64,000 bases of DNA from SLNP01 sp964568875 (GCA_964568875.1 CAZMSH010000013.1:28889-92888); one strand, 5' to 3'. Shown: positions 44,648 to 54,342, counted from the first letter of the stretch. Made by a program: numbers and translations. Notes: a model not told the origin generated them from the letters alone.

Positions 44648-46030
44648 ATGACCCTTATTAAATCAATATCAGGGATACGGGGAACTATCGGAGGAGTTCC
44701 CGGAGATAATCTTACTCCGGTTGATGTGGTACGTTTTACATCGGCATATGCATGCTGGCTCAGCCATCGACACGGTCGACGAAGGCTGAGTGTTGTTACC
44801 GGGCGTGATGCAAGGATGTCGGGGCCTGCAGTTGCATCTTTGGTAAACTCGACACTGGTTTCGATGGGAATAGATGTTTTTGATATCGGACTTGCGTCAA
44901 CACCTACTGTTGAGGTCGCTGTAACCGGCCTGCGAGCCGATGGAGGTATTATTATTACTGCCAGCCATAATCCTGCCGAATGGAATGCACTTAAGTTGCT
45001 TAACGAAAAGGGGGAGTTTCTCAGCTCCTCTGATGGTAAGGAACTTTTATCGCTGGCAGCATCGGAGGCTTACAAATACTCTGTTGTTAATGAACTTGGA
45101 AAAATTACCCATGATGACAGCTGGACAAGAAAGCATGTAGATTTGGTTTTGTCTCATCCGCTTGTTGATCGCGAAGCAATAAGGAAGGCAGGATTGGTTG
45201 TTGCAGTTGATGCTGTAAATTCAGTCGGAGGAGTGATAATGCCTCTGCTGCTGGAGGAGCTTGGAGTTAAAAATGTAATCCGGTTGTATTGTGATCCTAC
45301 AGGTGATTTCCCACATAATCCTGAGCCAGTGCCCGAGCATCTTGTAAAACTTTCTGAGACAGTAGTCAGCGGGAATGCTGATTTAGGTATTTCAGTAGAC
45401 CCTGACGTCGACAGACTAGCCATTGTTTGTGAGGACGGAACTATGTTCGGTGAGGAGTATACCCTGGTGGCGGTTGCAGATTATGTACTGGATAAGATTA
45501 AGGGCAGTACGGTTTCTAATATGTCATCATCGAGGGCTCTTCGCGACATCACTGTAAAGCATGGTTGCGAATATTTTTCTTCACCGGTGGGAGAGGTCAA
45601 CGTAGTTGAAGAGATGAAGAGGAGAAACGCCGTAATTGGCGGAGAAGGAAACGGGGGGGTGATTCTTCCGGACTTTCACTACGGGAGAGATGCCGTTGCA
45701 GGAGCAGCACTATTCTTGTCGCACCTGGCGAAATCAGGTCATTCATGTTCATCGCTAAGGAAGGTATATCCATCTTATGTGATGGTGAAGAGGAAAACGG
45801 AATTGCCTGAAGGCAGGAGTCTGGACGATATATATTCCGCGCTGGCAGAGAATTATAATGGTAATAATACAGATTTACGGGATGGAATAAAGATTGAATT
45901 TGAACATGGCTGGGTTCAGCTTAGGGCTTCGAATACAGAGCCGATAATAAGAATATATAGTGAATCAGTATCATTACCTGCTGCAGAGGGCCTCATAAGC
46001 GAGGTCGTTTCTCTTGTTAAAAAAATATAA
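44648..46030 (+). CDS. glmM: Phosphoglucosamine mutase
   Basis: Converts glucosamine-6-phosphate to glucosamine-1-phosphate for UDP-GlcNAc synthesis (alpha-D-phosphohexomutase family). From ATG 44648 the product is 460 residues. The start SGIRGTIGG and active-site serine loop GGIIITASHNPAEWNALKLL are clear; the metal-binding loop is SVDPDVDRLAIV and the sugar loop GGEGNGGVILPD; the phosphate-binding end is LRASNTEPIIRIYSES. A phosphomannomutase/phosphoglucomutase role cannot be ruled out, since these families are close. It is divergent from the synthase-era-der operon. Confidence 0.87.
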   Translation: MTLIKSISGIRGTIGGVPGDNLTPVDVVRFTSAYACWLSHRHGRRRLSVVTGRDARMSGPAVASLVNSTLVSMGIDVFDIGLASTPTVEVAVTGLRADGGIIITASHNPAEWNALKLLNEKGEFLSSSDGKELLSLAASEAYKYSVVNELGKITHDDSWTRKHVDLVLSHPLVDREAIRKAGLVVAVDAVNSVGGVIMPLLLEELGVKNVIRLYCDPTGDFPHNPEPVPEHLVKLSETVVSGNADLGISVDPDVDRLAIVCEDGTMFGEEYTLVAVADYVLDKIKGSTVSNMSSSRALRDITVKHGCEYFSSPVGEVNVVEEMKRRNAVIGGEGNGGVILPDFHYGRDAVAGAALFLSHLAKSGHSCSSLRKVYPSYVMVKRKTELPEGRSLDDIYSALAENYNGNNTDLRDGIKIEFEHGWVQLRASNTEPIIRIYSESVSLPAAEGLISEVVSLVKKI

Positions 46031-46210
46031 ATGGCAGTACTCTTTCAGAGCAGCCGGAATAAACATCAAACCTGGGCTGTCTATTGATAAGACCCTGAAC
46101 AACCGGGGTTAATTATTGTTAAATATATGTTAATGAGGGCAAAAGAATGTGCATTTTGAATACTTTCGTTGTCTCATAAGAAAAGGAATAACAAAAAAGA
46201 TAAAAGATCG

Positions 46211-47683
46211 ATGAAGAAAACAATTATTATCACTGCAGTTGTTGCTATCGTTATTATGGTCGTGCTGGTAGTGGTCAACAGGGTTACCAATAAGGAGGAT
46301 GCCTCAGTACTTTTTACCGAGGTGCGTAACGGGAACTTCGAGATTCTGGTGACAGTTACAGGGGAATTACATGCAGAAAATTCAACAGAGATTAAGGGTC
46401 CGGAGCTTCTGGGGGGGCGTAATATGAGAATTACCGATATAGGTATCCAGGATCTTGTTCCTGAAGGAACAGTTGTTGAAGAGGGAGACTATGTCGCTAC
46501 TCTTGACCGTACTAATCTTGAGAACAGCCTTAAAGATGAGTACGACAGGCTTGAAACGCTGGAGAATGAATATCAGATGGAGATTCTTGACACCACTCTT
46601 ACTCTGGGGGATGCGCGTGATAACCTCAGAAATCTTCTTTTTAATATGGAAGAGGCAGAGATAACCCTTGAACAGAGCAAGTTTGAGCCGCCAACCACAA
46701 TAAGACAGAATACCATAAATCTTGAAAAGGCCAAGAGGCAGTATGAGCAGGCCCTTAAAGGATATGAACTAAGGGTTCAGCAAACCAGGGCAAATATGCG
46801 CAGGGAAGAGCTTAATCTGCAGCGGCAGCGTCAGAGAATCGCGGATATGGAAAATCTCCTTCGTCAGTTTATTGTGACAGCACCTGCACCCGGTATGGTT
46901 ATCTATAAGAGAGAATGGGGTGGCAGTAAGCGGAAGGTGGGTTCCAGTATCAGACCCAATGATCCTGTTGTGGCAACTCTGCCCGATCTTTCATCAATGA
47001 TTTCAACAACTTATGTTAATGAGATAGATGTCAGCAAGGTAAAGGTAGATCAGGTGGTGAATGTGTCTGTTGATGCTTTTCCCGATATGTCATTTACAGG
47101 AAAGGTTGTCAGCGTCGCCAATATAGGAGAACAGTTACCAAATACAGATGCAAAGGTGTTTGAGGTAGTAGTTAAACTTGATGCGGTAGATCCGATTCTT
47201 CGTCCCTCGATGACCACTGGTAACCAGATTGTCACGAAATCATTTGAAGATGTTAATTACATACCCCTGGAAGCAGTTTTCGCAACTGCTGATAGCATCC
47301 CTTATGTTTATACCAAGGATGGCCGGAGGCAGATTATTATGCTTGGCAGTTCAAATGAGGATCAGGTAATAGTTGAGAAGGGACTTGATGCCGGAGAGAT
47401 CGTGCATCTCCTCAGACCAGAAGATTCTGATAATTATAAGCTGGCAGGAGAAGACCTTATTCCCGAAATAAAGGAGAGGTCGAGACTTGAAAGGGAAGAG
47501 GCAGAGAGAATCAGACAGGAAGGAATGCAGGCCAGGAGGCCTAATGGCAGAAACAATTCTCAGATGACCCCCGAGCAGAGGCAGCAAATGATGCAGATGC
47601 GCGGATCGCGTGAAGGAGGACAGCAGGAGGGAGCCGGAGGATCAGTGACTCGTCCGGTTGGCCAGGGCCAAAGGAATCAATAA
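46211..47683 (+). CDS. Periplasmic adaptor (HlyD/MacA-like membrane fusion protein)
   Basis: Membrane fusion protein linking an inner-membrane exporter to TolC. From ATG 46211 the product is 490 residues: N-terminal TM (~4-24), split lipoyl domain, a long alpha-helical hairpin (~100-230, e.g. EEAEITLEQSKFEPPTTIRQ, QQTRANMRREELNLQRQRQR), a beta-barrel region (MISTTYVNEIDVSKVKVDQV) and an unusual Gln/Met/Arg/Gly-rich tail (~430-490). A TTG at 46169 would add 14 very basic residues (KKRNNKKDKRS); it overlaps a promoter-like TACTTTCG at 46162-46169, so ATG 46211 is preferred. The MacB-type permease and TolC genes follow. Confidence 0.88.
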   Translation: MKKTIIITAVVAIVIMVVLVVVNRVTNKEDASVLFTEVRNGNFEILVTVTGELHAENSTEIKGPELLGGRNMRITDIGIQDLVPEGTVVEEGDYVATLDRTNLENSLKDEYDRLETLENEYQMEILDTTLTLGDARDNLRNLLFNMEEAEITLEQSKFEPPTTIRQNTINLEKAKRQYEQALKGYELRVQQTRANMRREELNLQRQRQRIADMENLLRQFIVTAPAPGMVIYKREWGGSKRKVGSSIRPNDPVVATLPDLSSMISTTYVNEIDVSKVKVDQVVNVSVDAFPDMSFTGKVVSVANIGEQLPNTDAKVFEVVVKLDAVDPILRPSMTTGNQIVTKSFEDVNYIPLEAVFATADSIPYVYTKDGRRQIIMLGSSNEDQVIVEKGLDAGEIVHLLRPEDSDNYKLAGEDLIPEIKERSRLEREEAERIRQEGMQARRPNGRNNSQMTPEQRQQMMQMRGSREGGQQEGAGGSVTRPVGQGQRNQ

Positions 47684-47713
47684 ATTCATCAGCTCACTTA
47701 AGCACTGAAAAAA

Positions 47714-49075
47714 ATGTTCAAAAGGTATTTTCATGATATTGTAATAGCTGTTGAGTCTATTATATCCAATAAGCTTAAGTCGATACTTACAGCACTCGGA
47801 ATCATTTTCGGTGTTGCAGCTGTTATAAGTATGCTGGCGATTGGCAAGGGAGCTCAGCAGGAGATTCTTGACCAGATAAAGATGGTGGGTGTGAACAACA
47901 TACTTATCAGTCCGGTCATTGAGGAGAAAGGTGAGTCTTCAGATGAAAACGGAGAGCAGCAGCAGAATAAGTTTTCAAGGGGTCTGACACTGCTTGATGT
48001 GGAAGCCATTGTGGAAAATGTCCCCTCAGTAAAGAGTATCAGTCCTGAGATAGCCTATAATTCAAATGTTGTTCTTAACGGTATAAGGTATTCTGCCAAG
48101 CTTGTAGGTGTAACAAATGACTATTTCGATCTATATAACCTTCCCCTGCAATCAGGGGTCTTTTTCAATGATTATCAGGAGCTGCATGGTATCCAGGTAT
48201 GTATTGTTGGATCAAATATAAGATCAAAATTTTTCAGCAAGGTTGATCCTATCGGACAATATATTAAATTTGATGGCGTTTGGCTAAAGATTATCGGTGT
48301 GCTGGAGAAAACAAATGTAACCCTGACAGGTTTTGAAGATGCCGGTATAAATGTTTATAACGACAATATATATATTCCGGTAAAGACTATGCTGATGAGG
48401 TACCAGAACAGAGCACTGGCACAGACCAGACCTCTTACCAACATAGGTAACTTCAGGGGTATGGGAGGCATGGGCCGTAGAATGATTATAGCATCTCTTG
48501 CCAGTAGTTCGGGTTCCACCAACTACCATCAGCTTGACCGGATTGTGGTTCAGGTTGAGGAGACAGAGCAGCTGAATCCAACTACTGAGGTGTTAAGCCG
48601 GATGCTTCTAAGGAGACATATGGGGGTCAAGGACTTCGAAATTACGGTTCCGGAACTATTGCTGAAGCAGCAGCAGCGTACAAAGGATATTTTCAATATT
48701 GTGCTGGGCGCTATTGCCAGTATATCTCTTGTGGTGGGCGGTATAGGCATAATGAATATCATGTTTGCATCGGTAATGGAAAGAATAAAGGAGATAGGAA
48801 CCAGGATGGCTATCGGTGCAAAAAAGATGGATATTGTGGTTCAGTTTCTTTCTGAGGCTGTTCTTATAAGTGTGACGGGAGGTTTCATTGGTGTTATTAT
48901 GGGTGTTGTGCTGTCGATGCTTATTGAGCAGATAGCTGATATAAAGACTATTGTGACTCCCTTCTCTGTGATTGTAGCTTTCGGAGTTTCTGCCGCTGTG
49001 GGGGTCATCTTTGGGTACAGTCCAGCCAAGAGGGCTTCGGAGCGTGACCCTATTGAATCTTTGAGATATGAATAA
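47714..49075 (+). CDS. MacB-type ABC transporter permease without ATPase domain
   Basis: A 453-residue permease of the MacB/FtsX superfamily: N-terminal segment and TM (~20-42, KSILTALGIIFGVAAVISML), a large periplasmic MacB_PCD domain (~45-315) and three C-terminal TMs (~330-360 IASISLVVGGIGIMNIMFAS; ~380-410; ~415-440), ending GYSPAKRASERDPIESLRYE. Unlike true MacB it carries no nucleotide-binding domain, and no ATPase gene is next to it. It lies between the adaptor and TolC genes, so it belongs to a tripartite exporter; substrates in such systems include peptides, siderophores and antibiotics, none indicated here. Confidence 0.87.
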   Translation: MFKRYFHDIVIAVESIISNKLKSILTALGIIFGVAAVISMLAIGKGAQQEILDQIKMVGVNNILISPVIEEKGESSDENGEQQQNKFSRGLTLLDVEAIVENVPSVKSISPEIAYNSNVVLNGIRYSAKLVGVTNDYFDLYNLPLQSGVFFNDYQELHGIQVCIVGSNIRSKFFSKVDPIGQYIKFDGVWLKIIGVLEKTNVTLTGFEDAGINVYNDNIYIPVKTMLMRYQNRALAQTRPLTNIGNFRGMGGMGRRMIIASLASSSGSTNYHQLDRIVVQVEETEQLNPTTEVLSRMLLRRHMGVKDFEITVPELLLKQQQRTKDIFNIVLGAIASISLVVGGIGIMNIMFASVMERIKEIGTRMAIGAKKMDIVVQFLSEAVLISVTGGFIGVIMGVVLSMLIEQIADIKTIVTPFSVIVAFGVSAAVGVIFGYSPAKRASERDPIESLRYE

Positions 49076-49143
49076 ACCATTTCAGATGGTAACCATATAA
49101 GTGAAGGTATTTATTATACGTTGAACAAAACAATCTGATCGAT

Positions 49144-50625
49144 ATGAAGCAATTCATTACAATCCTGATCATTTCAGCCTCATTATTATTCTCATCCTTA
49201 ATCAATGCCCAGGAGGTCAGGAGACTGACACTGGACGAGGTAATCAGATTGGCTGAAGACCAGTCTCCTAACGCACTGATCGCCAAGCACCGCTTCAGGT
49301 CCAGCTACTGGCGATATCGCTCATTTGAGGCAGAGTTTCGTCCTTCATTAACACTGACCGGAACAGTGATAGATTACAACCGGACATTCAACGAGCAATA
49401 TATTGACGGTCAGTATGAGTTTGTGGAGAGAAATACGAACAACACAAGTCTTGCAATGCAGCTTTCTCAGAATATTGGACTTACAGGGGGAAGGATATTT
49501 GTAAGCTCCGACCTTACACGTTTCGATGTTTTTGGGAATAATGCCAAGACACAGTTCATTACCTCCCCGGTAAGTATAAATATTACCCAGCCGGTATTCG
49601 GCTATAATTCCCTTAAATGGCAGAAGAAAATTGAGCCGGTGAGATATGAGCAGGCTCAGAAAAGATATATCAGTGACATTGTAAGTGTCCATAGCCAGGC
49701 AGTAAACCTCTTTTTCAGCCTCGCTCTTGCTCAGATAAATGAGGAGATTGCAGAGATGAACTACTTCAACTCCGACACTCTTTTCAGAATAGCAACAGGT
49801 CGTTTCAACCTTGGCACCATCGCTGAAGATGAACTGCTGAACATGGAGCTGCAATGGCTCAACGCAGGTACAGCACGCAATGAAGCGAAGCTTGACCTTG
49901 ATGACAGGGAGCTCCGGTTGCGGTCTTTTCTCGGGTTTAATGAGAACGTGAGGCTTGAACTGATCATCCCGGAAGAAATCCCTGAGCTACAGCTTGACGT
50001 AGAGCAGGTGCTTGCCCTGGCGATGGAGAATAATCCTACCATATTGCAGCAGCAACTGAGCCTTTTTGAGGCCCAGAGTTCTGTAGCACAGGCACGAGCC
50101 TCGCGAGGTATAAACAATGCCAACCTGATACTAAGCTATGGTATGCGACAGAGCGACGAGGAACTCAGGTATGCGTACGCTGATCCAATACCCCAGCAGC
50201 GGGTGCGCCTTGGCATTACCGTACCTATAGTCGACTGGGGACTGGCCAGGGGCAGGCTCAAGATGGCCCAGTCAAGTGAGGAGCTGACTCGGGTCCAGGT
50301 AGAACAGACTCTGACAGATTTCTCACAGAGTCTTATGCTTGATGTCCAGAAGTTTAATCTCCAGGCCGACCAGATACGCATTGCACAGAAATCGGATGAG
50401 ATAGCCATGCGCAGGTTTGAGGTTACAAAGCAAAGGTTCCTTATAGGAAGAATTGATGTGCTGGAGTTGAATGATGCTGACAGGAGAAAGGACCAGAACC
50501 GCAGGGACTATATCAACTCACTAAGGAATTACTGGCTGTTTTATTATAACATGAGGTCGCTTGCGCTTTACGATTTCGAAAATGGCAGGCCTCTGTCAGC
50601 GGATTTCGATATGTTGATAAGGTAA
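49144..50625 (+). CDS. TolC-family outer-membrane efflux protein
   Basis: Outer-membrane channel of the OEP family, 493 residues with a signal peptide (~1-22, LLFSSLINAQ). Two OEP repeats with long helices are seen (EEIAEMNYFNSDTLFRIATG in the first half; LDVQKFNLQADQIRIAQKSD in the second). It is the third gene after the adaptor and MacB-type permease, 68 bases after the permease, completing the exporter. A tandem repeat begins directly at its stop codon. Confidence 0.9.
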   Translation: MKQFITILIISASLLFSSLINAQEVRRLTLDEVIRLAEDQSPNALIAKHRFRSSYWRYRSFEAEFRPSLTLTGTVIDYNRTFNEQYIDGQYEFVERNTNNTSLAMQLSQNIGLTGGRIFVSSDLTRFDVFGNNAKTQFITSPVSINITQPVFGYNSLKWQKKIEPVRYEQAQKRYISDIVSVHSQAVNLFFSLALAQINEEIAEMNYFNSDTLFRIATGRFNLGTIAEDELLNMELQWLNAGTARNEAKLDLDDRELRLRSFLGFNENVRLELIIPEEIPELQLDVEQVLALAMENNPTILQQQLSLFEAQSSVAQARASRGINNANLILSYGMRQSDEELRYAYADPIPQQRVRLGITVPIVDWGLARGRLKMAQSSEELTRVQVEQTLTDFSQSLMLDVQKFNLQADQIRIAQKSDEIAMRRFEVTKQRFLIGRIDVLELNDADRRKDQNRRDYINSLRNYWLFYYNMRSLALYDFENGRPLSADFDMLIR

Positions 50626-50731
50626 TGGCATAATGGCGTAATGGCATAATGGCATAGGGGCGTAATGGCATAGAAGGCGTAGAAGGCGTAGAAGGCGTAG
50701 AAGGCGTAGAAGGCGTAATTGGCGTAGAGGC
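50624..50731. repeat. Compound 9-bp tandem repeat (ATGGCxTA / GAAGGCGTA)
   Basis: Starting at the tolC-type stop codon, about 50 bases of TAATGGCAT/AATGGCGTA-like units are followed by five perfect tandem GAAGGCGTA units (50673-50717) and two degenerate units. The period is 9. It has no coding sense: a minus-strand frame reads it as a YAF repeat. The same core occurs inverted at 24533-24559. Confidence 0.85.
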
Positions 50732-50852
50732 GTCCGGAAATCTGAAGCTTTAACGGTGGTTTTAGCCCGGTTGTACCGATGCCGGGATGGTGAAACTTTT
50801 CACGGGTTGCCAACTTGTATAATTCACCATTAATGCTTTCAAAAAAAAATAA

Positions 50853-50860
50853 TATCTTTG
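50853..50860 (+). promoter_or_regulatory. Bacteroidota -7 element for secDF
   Basis: TATCTTTG is an exact TAnnTTTG, 38 bases before the ATG at 50898. A -33 element is not obvious. Confidence 0.55.
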
Positions 50861-50897
50861 CGCCTCAATTAATAAATAATATTAAACCTTAATACAT

Positions 50898-53800
50898 ATG
50901 CAGAACAAAGGTGCTATTGTTTTTCTGGCAATTACCCTCGCTCTTGTCTCTATTTATCAGCTCTCGTTTACCGGAGCTACCTATATGGTAAAGAGGGATG
51001 CAAGAAGCTATGCCAATGGTGATTTGAGACTCGAAACCCAATATCTTGACTCTATCGCCTCACTGCCAAAGGAAGACTGGAATTTCCTCGGTTTCACATT
51101 CCGTGAGTGCCAGGCTAAAGAGATTAACCTTGGGCTTGACCTCAAGGGAGGTATGAACGTAATCCTTGAAGTTGAGGTTCAGGATATTGTAATGGCGTTA
51201 TCCAACTACAGTACTGACAGAAACTTCAATGAAGCACTGAGGATTGCGAAGCAGAGGCAGCTGGAGAGCCAGACTGATTATCTCGATCTTTTCCAGAGAG
51301 CGTATGAAGAGCTCGATCCTAATGCCAGGCTAGCTGCTATTTTTTCGACCATAGAACTAAAGGATAAAGTCAACTTCAACAGTACCAATGAGGAGGTAAT
51401 CAGGGTTCTGAAGAGTGAGTCGGAGACTGCCATTGAAAATGCCTTTAACATTCTGCGTACCAGGATTGACCGTTTTGGAGTATCTCAGCCCAATATTTCA
51501 AGGCTTGAGGGCCGGGGCAGGATTCTCATTGAGTTGCCTGGCGTGAAGGACCCCCAGAGGGTCAGAACCCTGCTTCAGGGAACCGCCAGTCTTGAATTCT
51601 GGGAGACTTATGAAAACGGGGAGATATTGCCTTTCCTGTCACAGGCAAATGATGTTCTCAGAGAGATACAAAAGTCAGAGCAGAGTCAGCAGACCATTCA
51701 GGAGCAGTCGCCGTCTGATGATATGACACAGCCTGCTGAGACCGCAGTACAGGATACCACTGCCACCGAAGGGCAGGAATCGCTGCTCGACCTTATAAAA
51801 GGTGAGACCCAGGATACGACTCAAATAGGAACATTGGAGGAGTTTACCCGTCAGAATCCTCTTTTCGGAGTTTTGAGACCCAATGTTTCGAATGACGGAC
51901 AACCTTTTCAGGGAAGTGTCATAGGTATGTCTCACTTCAGGGATACCGCGAAGGTGAACCGTTATCTGGCCATGAATCAGATAAGGGCAATCTTTCCGAG
52001 AGATGTGAGATTCTTCTGGAGCCAGGATCCTTTCAAGTTTGATGAGTCAGAATCATATTATGAGCTGCATGCTATAAAGGTTACAACACGTGACGGCAGA
52101 GCTCCTCTTGACGGAGGTGTTATTACTGCAGCCCGACCCTCCACAGGAATGACCGGATCGGATATCAAGGTCGACATGTCTATGAACAGTGAGGGAGCAA
52201 AGGTATGGGCAAGGATGACCCGCGAAAATATCGGACGCAGCATAGCAGTAGTTCTTGATGGTTATGTAAGATCAGCACCCAGGGTAAGCGTTGAGATCAA
52301 GGGAGGAAATTCAGAAATATCGGGAGACTTCACTCTGGAGGAAGCAGAAGACCTGGCTAATATTCTCAAATCGGGAAAACTGCCTGCTCCTGCAAGAATC
52401 GTCCAGGATACAGTAGTAGGACCATCACTTGGAAAGGAAGCAGTCAGATCGGGTCTTAACTCCTTTGCAATTGCTTTCCTCATTGTCCTTGCCTATATGG
52501 TGTTCTTCTACAGCCGCAGGGCAGGAATGGTGGCCGACATCGCGCTGCTGGCAAACCTGTTTTTCATTATGGGAGTGCTGGCATCACTCAATGCGGTTCT
52601 GACACTTCCGGGTATAGCAGGTATTGTATTGACCATAGGTATGTCAGTTGATGCAAACGTAATTATATATGAAAGGATCAGGGAGGAACTCCGGGCCGGT
52701 AAGGGTATAAAACTTGCAGTGGCAGACGGATATAAAAACGCCTATTCAGCCATCATAGACGGTAACGTTACCACTCTTCTGACAGGTGTTGTACTTTATG
52801 TTTTCGGTACAGGGCCGATAAAGGGCTTTGCCACAACTTTGGTAATAGGTATCATTACATCGCTATTCTCGGCAATATTGATAACACGTATCATTTATGA
52901 TACGATGCTGAAGAAGAACAGGGCTCTTACCTTCTCGATAAAGGCGACTGAGAATTTTATGAAGAATACATCAATAAACTTTATAGGGCTAAGGAAAACA
53001 TTCTATATAGTTTCGGTAGTAGTTCTTCTGGTTGGCATTGGTTCGCTGGTAACAAGAGGCCTGAGTCAGGGAATTGACTTCACCGGTGGAAGGAGCTATA
53101 TCGTCAAGTTTGATCAGAGCGTGAGAACCGATGAAATTGCATCATCACTGGGAAGTGTGTTTGAGCAAAATCCCCAGGTAGTAACCTTCGGAGCAGATAA
53201 CCAGGTTAAGATAACGACTAAATACAGAATCGATGAACCGGGTGTGGATTCAGAGGTAGAAATGGCTCTTTTTGAGGGCTTAAAGGATTACCTGCCGGGT
53301 GTGACTTTTGAGGAGTTTATCGAGAATTACAGGACCGGTTCGGAAACAGTAGGGCCAACGATAGCAAGGGATATCAAAATAAAAGCAGTATGGGCAATAG
53401 GGTTGTCCCTGCTGGTGATGTTCCTCTACATCTTCATCAGGTTCCGTAACTGGCAATACGGACTTGGTGCAGTTGCATCGCTTGTGCATGACACCCTGTT
53501 TGTTCTTGGTCTCTACTCGCTGTTCTACGGAATACTTCCCTTCTCGCTTGATATCGACCAGGCATTCATCGCAGCGATACTTACAGTTATCGGTTACTCT
53601 GTAAACGACACTGTTATTATCTTCGACCGTATAAGGGAGTATAAAGGTATCTATAGAAAAAGACCACGGGCCGAAGTTATGAATATGGCCATCAACAGTA
53701 CTCTGAGCCGTACTATTAATACTTCTTTAACTACATTGCTGGTACTTCTTGCAATCTTCCTGTTCGGTGGTGAAGTGATCAGAGGTTTTGTATTTGCGCT

Positions 53801-53912
53801 TATTATTGGTATAGGAGTTGGTACTTACTCAACAATTTTTGTAGCAACGCCTATCGTTTTCGACTCCCTCGGGAAAAAGGATATCAAAGAAAAGGATAAA
53901 GAATCGAAGTAA
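50898..53912 (+). CDS. secDF: SecD-SecF fusion protein translocase subunit
   Basis: Proton-driven accessory subunit that pulls secreted proteins through SecYEG. The 1004 residues fuse SecD and SecF, as is usual in Bacteroidota. SecD: TM1 ~5-25, GLDLKGGMNVILEVEV (~77), periplasmic P1 domain, and TM2-6 from ~514 (LNSFAIAFLIVLAYMVFF; TIGMSVDANVIIYERIREEL). SecF begins ~690: TM1, GIDFTGGRSYIVKF (~725), and TMs ending ~985 (IGYSVNDTVIIFDRIREYKG). An acidic Gln/Thr-rich linker (~265-310) is inserted in P1. A strong terminator follows, so it is monocistronic. Confidence 0.97.
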   Translation: MQNKGAIVFLAITLALVSIYQLSFTGATYMVKRDARSYANGDLRLETQYLDSIASLPKEDWNFLGFTFRECQAKEINLGLDLKGGMNVILEVEVQDIVMALSNYSTDRNFNEALRIAKQRQLESQTDYLDLFQRAYEELDPNARLAAIFSTIELKDKVNFNSTNEEVIRVLKSESETAIENAFNILRTRIDRFGVSQPNISRLEGRGRILIELPGVKDPQRVRTLLQGTASLEFWETYENGEILPFLSQANDVLREIQKSEQSQQTIQEQSPSDDMTQPAETAVQDTTATEGQESLLDLIKGETQDTTQIGTLEEFTRQNPLFGVLRPNVSNDGQPFQGSVIGMSHFRDTAKVNRYLAMNQIRAIFPRDVRFFWSQDPFKFDESESYYELHAIKVTTRDGRAPLDGGVITAARPSTGMTGSDIKVDMSMNSEGAKVWARMTRENIGRSIAVVLDGYVRSAPRVSVEIKGGNSEISGDFTLEEAEDLANILKSGKLPAPARIVQDTVVGPSLGKEAVRSGLNSFAIAFLIVLAYMVFFYSRRAGMVADIALLANLFFIMGVLASLNAVLTLPGIAGIVLTIGMSVDANVIIYERIREELRAGKGIKLAVADGYKNAYSAIIDGNVTTLLTGVVLYVFGTGPIKGFATTLVIGIITSLFSAILITRIIYDTMLKKNRALTFSIKATENFMKNTSINFIGLRKTFYIVSVVVLLVGIGSLVTRGLSQGIDFTGGRSYIVKFDQSVRTDEIASSLGSVFEQNPQVVTFGADNQVKITTKYRIDEPGVDSEVEMALFEGLKDYLPGVTFEEFIENYRTGSETVGPTIARDIKIKAVWAIGLSLLVMFLYIFIRFRNWQYGLGAVASLVHDTLFVLGLYSLFYGILPFSLDIDQAFIAAILTVIGYSVNDTVIIFDRIREYKGIYRKRPRAEVMNMAINSTLSRTINTSLTTLLVLLAIFLFGGEVIRGFVFALIIGIGVGTYSTIFVATPIVFDSLGKKDIKEKDKESK

Positions 53913-53933
53913 CTATTTGAGAGTCTGAATAAG

Positions 53934-53967
53934 AGCCGCATCCCCATCAAGGGTGCGGCTTTTTATT
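53934..53967 (+). terminator. Intrinsic terminator after secDF
   Basis: AGCCGCATCC (53934-53943) pairs with GGGTGCGGCT (53951-53960), one G-U pair, short loop, then TTTTATT. Confidence 0.9.
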
Positions 53968-53978
53968 ACCGTATAACA

Positions 53979-54013
53979 GGTACCGGGTACCGGGTATCGG
54001 GTATCGGGTTCCG
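53979..54013. repeat. 7-bp tandem repeat, five units
   Basis: GGTACCG, GGTACCG, GGTATCG, GGTATCG and GGTTCCG follow without gaps directly after the secDF terminator and 69 bases before tatA. Confidence 0.85.
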
Positions 54014-54081
54014 GGGAGTTTTTTCCAGTTTACCGTTTCCCGTTTATTTACTAACTTTACGACCTGTAAATTAACGGTGGT

Positions 54082-54315
54082 ATGGGGACATTTCTTTTTA
54101 TCAGCGGCCAGGAGATTTTAATCGTGGTTATTGTAGCACTGGTACTTTTCGGTGCCAATAAGATGCCCGAACTGATGAAGGGGCTGGGTAAGGGTATGCG
54201 TGAGTTCAAAAAGGCTGCTGATGAAATTAAGCGTGAGATTGAAGACAGCACTGTTGACATAAAGAAAGACATAAATGAGATGTCTGACGAAATTAGAAAG
54301 GACCTGAACAGTTAG
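54082..54315 (+). CDS. tatA: TatA/E-family twin-arginine translocase protein
   Basis: Small membrane protein of 77 residues forming the translocation element of the Tat system, which exports folded proteins. One N-terminal TM (GQEILIVVIVALVLFGANKM) is followed by the FG hinge, PELMKGLGKGMREFKKA as the amphipathic helix, and an acidic/lysine tail. No tatC is present in the window. A CaCA exchanger gene follows after 27 bases. Confidence 0.92.
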   Translation: MGTFLFISGQEILIVVIVALVLFGANKMPELMKGLGKGMREFKKAADEIKREIEDSTVDIKKDINEMSDEIRKDLNS

Positions 54316-54342
54316 GGCATTTCGGATTTCATCCGAATAAAT

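Noticed and set aside
46031..46084. Possible 17-residue peptide frame directly after glmM
   Set aside because: No ribosome binding site, no hydrophobic or conserved features; chance frame.
50624..50731. CRISPR array
   Set aside because: Units are 9 bp and contiguous, with no spacers and no cas genes; the same applies to the other arrays in the window.
50568..50813. Minus-strand reading frame with YAFYAFYAF-type repeats
   Set aside because: It is a by-product of the 9-bp tandem repeat: the period is a multiple of three, so any frame stays open. No promoter, no signal and no family resemblance.
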